Shown: piece after piece, positions 1 through 64,000 of the stretch
Numbering within the stretch: the first letter of the stretch is position 1
Layout: each line of letters opens with the position of its first letter
Source of the DNA: Elysia chlorotica
Lineage: Eukaryota; Mollusca; Gastropoda; Plakobranchidae
DNA: 64,000 bases
Reading direction: 5' to 3'
NCBI GenBank assembly: GCA_003991915.1
Contig: RQTK01000034.1
Coordinates: forward strand, 791,978 to 855,977
Program-made: the position numbers and the translations under genes
Notes under the pieces: model-generated
Told to the model about the DNA's origin: nothing
The model's database searches: none
Seen by the model: the letters and a program-made list of their open reading frames with translations, nothing else

Positions 1-419
1 TCCAATTTTTATGCATTCACATTCTTATAATCGTGCTGTCTTATCTACACATAACTTTCACCTTTGGTGGTTAAACAATTTAAAAAAGAGAGAAATAAAA
101 AGATAAGTAAAAAAATTTAACAAAATGTATTACAGCTGGTTAGATGATACAGGTATGTGAAAAAGATAAAATTAAATAGAAAGAAAATGTAAGGAAAACA
201 AGTGACACATATTAAATAAGTTGCTTCTGTATGACATATTTCTAAGTATTCTAATTTTTTTTTTTGTGTGTGCATTAAAACATTTTATTTGAAACAGACT
301 AAGTAATGAGTATTGAGATCTTTTGTTTAATTAAGGTACATACAGTTTTATGTACAACGTTACATTCATAATTTTATTAATTTCTCTTGATTATTTACAG
401 ACTTGGGTGCAACCAAAAG

Positions 420-548
420 CTAAAACCTGCCGGCTATAGAGCTCAGGTCGAAAGAGTCGGACACACAGCTGAGCGGATTGTCAGCGTATACTCTAAAGTA
501 GTGCTCTGCCCGGCTCAGACTCTGGACACAGTAGACCTGGATGGCTGG
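420..548 (-). CDS. Candidate last exon: FN3 C-terminal half ending in a stop
   Basis: On the minus strand a phase-0 acceptor (ctgcag) at 549-550 opens a frame with YCVQSLSRAEHYFRVYADN, the F-G region of an FN3 domain. The frame ends at TAG, 420-422. An AATAAA sits at 284-289, about 130 bp beyond the stop. The tail is diverged compared with other domains. It may be the true C-terminus, a decayed domain, or an internal exon using the weak GT at about 426. The phase fits a donor at 2071. Confidence 0.35.
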   Translation of the reverse strand, partial: PAIQVYCVQSLSRAEHYFRVYADNPLSCVSDSFDLSSIAGRF

Positions 549-2071
549 CTGCAGGCTGACCAATCCCCGGCCTCGCCGCTCTGCGTATTCTGACCACAGG
601 GGGGAAGGGGGAGTAATGGAAAGTTCTCATTCTCATATATTGACAGGTCTTTGTGACCACTGCAAAGTACAGCCAATCCTAGGCTGAGCTAATATGTCAA
701 ATGGCCGCCATACTAGTCTGGTGACACTGCTTCATTTGCATGTAAGCTCAGCCTACAATGGGCTCGAATCTGCAGTGGATGCCCCTTCTATACGAGCAGG
801 ACTGATATCCCCAATCACCCACCCTTCTTAAAGGCTAGGCTAAAAACAGCTCAGGCATGAGTAACTTGGACTATATCAGTCCTGCAGGTAAAGAAGTCTA
901 TGGTTATACCCCTACATATCGTGTAATTTCTTTTCTCTAAACAGAATTATTTAGGGTATCATTTATGATTATGGGCTTGTAGCTTATAAAAAATACAATT
1001 TCTAGTGGGGAAAGTTAGCCATGCAACTCTTCTTATTCAATTTTTTCTCTCATTCTATGATGATTTCTTGGGCGCCCAGATTCTTTTTCGAGCCTTAGAA
1101 AGCTAAGTTTTAGATCATTGAATTAACCTTTTTATGATTATAGTTATATCATTACGTTAGTACTCTTAACGTTATCATTGGCAAAATTAACATATAAATA
1201 TTTGTTACAACACCATTCACATTCTATTGTGTTTATGAAATAAAATATATCAAAATTTCAATAAGAAATAAGTGCTATAAAGTCAAACGAAAAAAAGGTG
1301 TCTATTTCTTTATGATACATAGAGTTATGTTGGAAAGAAACAAACCAATATTTCTCCAAAGCGCATACTTTGAAAATAATAAATAGAAAAATAAATAAAT
1401 AAAAGAGAACAGCTATAGCCATTTAGCATATTAATATCGACTGTGCAATTTTCACATTAGTCTAAGTTTACTTTGAAATTGTGCAGTTGTTAGATTTGTT
1501 CATTCTTTTCCCTTGCATAATGTGATTGCATACTACAATTATTAGTTATTAAAATTATTACAATAATTGGTGCAGAAAGTAAAAATGAAAATTTTGAACG
1601 TGCTCAAATTTATCCATGAAAAAAGAAATAAAATAAACTTTTTTTTTTTTATGCATAAGAGAGTGAAAAATGAAAACTAAATATGAAAGTGTGCAGAGTA
1701 AGCTGAGCTGAAAACATAATTGTGTGAGTTTTTACATATGATGCTTAATCTTGTCAAGACTGATTAAAAAATAATAATAGCTTGTAGAGAAATAGATCTT
1801 TATTAAATACAACAGCAAAAATAATTGTGAGTGTATATTGAATCTATATCAAGCAAAATGGGTTTGTACTTCTTATAAAGAAATACAATTTCATTTCAAA
1901 AGGTAAAAAAAGTAAACAATCCAGAAATAATAAAAAAAGATAAAATCATTCCAGAAAGAAATAAAATGAAAAAAACTCATGCCATGCTTCAACCAGGATG
2001 CTTGAAACTAGAATGCTGCTAGTGCAATTATGTTGTATACACATTATTGAATTATGATCTGAATTACTTAC
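549..2071. other. Non-coding stretch, probable intron
   Basis: About 1.5 kb, AT-rich. No domain-like frame, RNA gene or clear transposon is visible. The only structure I see is a perfect 13-bp inverted repeat (796-808 and 873-885) with a 64-bp loop. Confidence 0.5.
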
Positions 2072-2142
2072 TGGCTGGATTCTGGTGACCAGTCTCTCTC
2101 TTTCTGTCTCCTTCTCAACTCGGGTCCACAGGGTGGCCAGTA
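2072..2142 (-). CDS. Weak candidate FN3 exon end
   Basis: The minus strand reads LATLWTRVEKETERERL and then a perfect gtaagt donor at 2071-2066. The W-x-R-V-E-K motif matches the C' strand of neighbouring FN3 domains (compare 29810-30115). No matching N-terminal half or acceptor could be placed, so the upper limit is only where the motif begins. It may be a relic exon. The phase-0 donor is compatible with the candidate at 420-548. Confidence 0.2.
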
Positions 2143-2338
2143 TTGGCCATAAAAAACTTTAAGACTCACACCATTGGACAATGGTGACTGTCCTAAAGGC
2201 TTTGTAAGATGCGGGTATAGACTTTGGAGCGGCTGTCTAATTTTGGTAGTACAGTTAAAAGGGTGCAGCTGCACTAGTCACGTTTTCTTTCGTTTTGTTA
2301 AGTTTTGTAATTTTCTTTTTTATATAAATCATTATCAC

Positions 2339-2340
<2 letters not shown>

Positions 2341-2395
<55 letters not shown>

Positions 2396-2440
2396 CATCA
2401 TTATGATTATTATTTTATTTTATTCTTCTTATTATTAATA
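2341..2440. repeat. (TTA)n microsatellite
   Basis: About 18 nearly uninterrupted TTA units, then degenerate ATT-rich sequence. Confidence 0.9.
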
Positions 2441-3434
2441 TTATTATAATGATTATTACCACCATCATCATCATCAGGATTTTTATGTTGTTTTCTGTAC
2501 TCGTACCAATGCTGCTCATTGCTTTTTGGAGTATTCATCGAACAGTGTAACTGTTGATGTTTTTTTCGTTCCTACTTTCCCCTTGTGGGTATTTTGCATT
2601 AAATTTTTCTTGATCTTGATTTCAAGTCTTTAAATATCCAATAAGGATAGAGTAAGGACAGAGTTTTGTGTGTGTTTGCTATCCTTGAAATGTGCAAATG
2701 TTTATATTTTTTTCCCAAATTTAAATCATATCAATGAAGATACACAAATCATCAAAGTAAACATGTAGGGAGGAATTTCCCATTTTTCAAAAAGACCTTT
2801 TTATCAAAGAAATGTCGGTGAAATAGGAAAATACTTGTGATAAACCCTGATACAAAACAAATGATCCAGACACAAAGAGAAGAGGGCTTTTTACTACATC
2901 TACTATGGACTCAAACAAAAATACAATCATGTTGAGGTGTATGAAAGTTGGAAAGCCAGAAAATTGACACACTTCCCTCACAAAGAAAGGAAAATACATT
3001 GCTGTAGAAAAAGGGTATCTATCTACTTTGGAAATCGGGGAGCAAAATGAGACTGGGTTTCTATGCTGCATCCCAAATCACACAGAGAACAGAAGCAAGT
3101 GTAACCCATGTAACTGCCTTACTCACATTTGACATACAATCTTCCCAAGTTTACTTTATCAATAACACACATCTTTTGACTTTTCTCTTTCTCTCTCCAT
3201 TCTTGAAATAGCTAAAACCCTCTCAATATTGATTCAGTTTAAGCACCATCGTTTATATAATTTTGGAATACACGGATATTATCTTATTTCTCCATAAAAT
3301 CCTATCCTTATCCCTCCTTCAAACCGTATTTCTTTCTATAAATTGTTGCATCTTCATCCTTCCTCCTCCTCCTCCTGCTGCTGCTTTCTCTTTGTCTCCC
3401 TCGCCGCCTATATCTTTTTCCTCCCTCTCCCCAT

Positions 3435-3437
<3 letters not shown>

Positions 3438-3474
<37 letters not shown>

Positions 3475-3492
3475 CCTCTCCCTCTCTTTCTG

Positions 3493-3559
<67 letters not shown>

Positions 3560-3695
3560 GTTTCCTACTCCTCTCTCTCTTTCTCTCTCTCTCTCTTCCT
3601 CCTCTCTGCTTCTTCTTTCTCTTTGTCTTTCTCTCCGCCTATCTCTCCTCTTTTTCTCTCTCTCTCTCTCTCTCCATCTCTCTCTTTACATCACT
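3438..3695. repeat. (CT)n-rich tract
   Basis: Several long CT runs broken by short interruptions. It lies on the far side of the D66 donor and reads as GA on the gene strand. Confidence 0.9.
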
Positions 3696-3839
3696 CTCGC
3701 TAGTTCAGCAAGAAAATAATATTTTAGTGGCCTTAATCTTCCAGTCTCCTCTACGTTTGAAACAGAGATAAGACACACCCACATAATAAAAAAAAAGCAA
3801 CATAAAGATCCACCAACAACCAATGAATGAAAAACTCAC

Positions 3840-64000
<60,161 letters not shown>

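Larger units (their letters stand above)
2143..3839. other. Non-coding stretch with microsatellites
   Basis: No coding or RNA gene is supported. It holds an ATT/TTA tract (about 2341-2440) and a long CT-rich tract (about 3438-3695). The long Ser/Leu reading frames here are translations of the CT repeat. Confidence 0.6.

Noticed and set aside
387-593. Plus-strand frame of 68 residues
   Set aside because: The FN3-like signal is on the minus strand at the same place.
3263-3771. Long Ser/Leu-rich reading frames
   Set aside because: They translate a CT microsatellite. The same applies to frames at 4094-4598, 7009-7473 (its lower part), 41674-41892 and 48017-48208.

Overview
This window is eukaryotic and is filled by one giant muscle-type modular gene read on the minus strand; its 5' side lies to the right, beyond base 64000. 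I reconstructed about 80 coding exons with GT-AG introns. They encode 19 immunoglobulin (Ig, I-set) domains and 47 fibronectin type III (FN3) domains of the titin/connectin-twitchin superfamily. The AT-rich introns of about 200-1400 bp, the many GA, GATA, TCTG, CTA and ATT microsatellites and at least one tRNA-type SINE head suggest an invertebrate, probably a lophotrochozoan such as a gastropod mollusc. That taxonomic call is inference. Domains are numbered D1 (right edge) to D66 (left).

Layout in gene order, right to left. Bases 64000-51521: fifteen tandem Ig domains (D1-D15), mostly one 267-bp exon each. Bases 51304-43515: two copies of a five-domain block FN3-FN3-FN3-Ig-Ig (D16-D20, D21-D25). 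Bases 43002-3840: forty-one consecutive FN3 domains (D26-D66) with no Ig domain between them. D27-D65 form thirteen three-domain super-repeats, called positions T1, T2 and T3 below. The first three triplets (40066-33579) are recent tandem duplications. A weak FN3-like pair of exons at 2072-2142 and 420-548 ends in a stop and may be the C-terminus. No kinase domain is visible.

Almost every domain is flanked by phase-1 introns, with exon lengths of 267 (Ig) or 303/306/309 bp (FN3). Whole domains can therefore be skipped or duplicated without a frameshift. The expected product is an elastic or ruler-like sarcomeric protein; this function comes from family knowledge, not from the sequence alone.

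The window also contains notable structural disorder: a near-perfect 1.33-kb palindrome that copies two FN3 exons onto the plus strand; an Ig exon displaced about 2.8 kb into the middle of an FN3 exon; an insertion with 25-bp direct repeats inside an Ig exon; a nonsense codon and a +1 frameshift in neighbouring Ig exons; a 1.2-kb tandem duplication of an Ig exon; and intronic minisatellites that resemble copies of the adjacent exon-donor junction. Some of these may be assembly errors, and each is described so that it can be tested.
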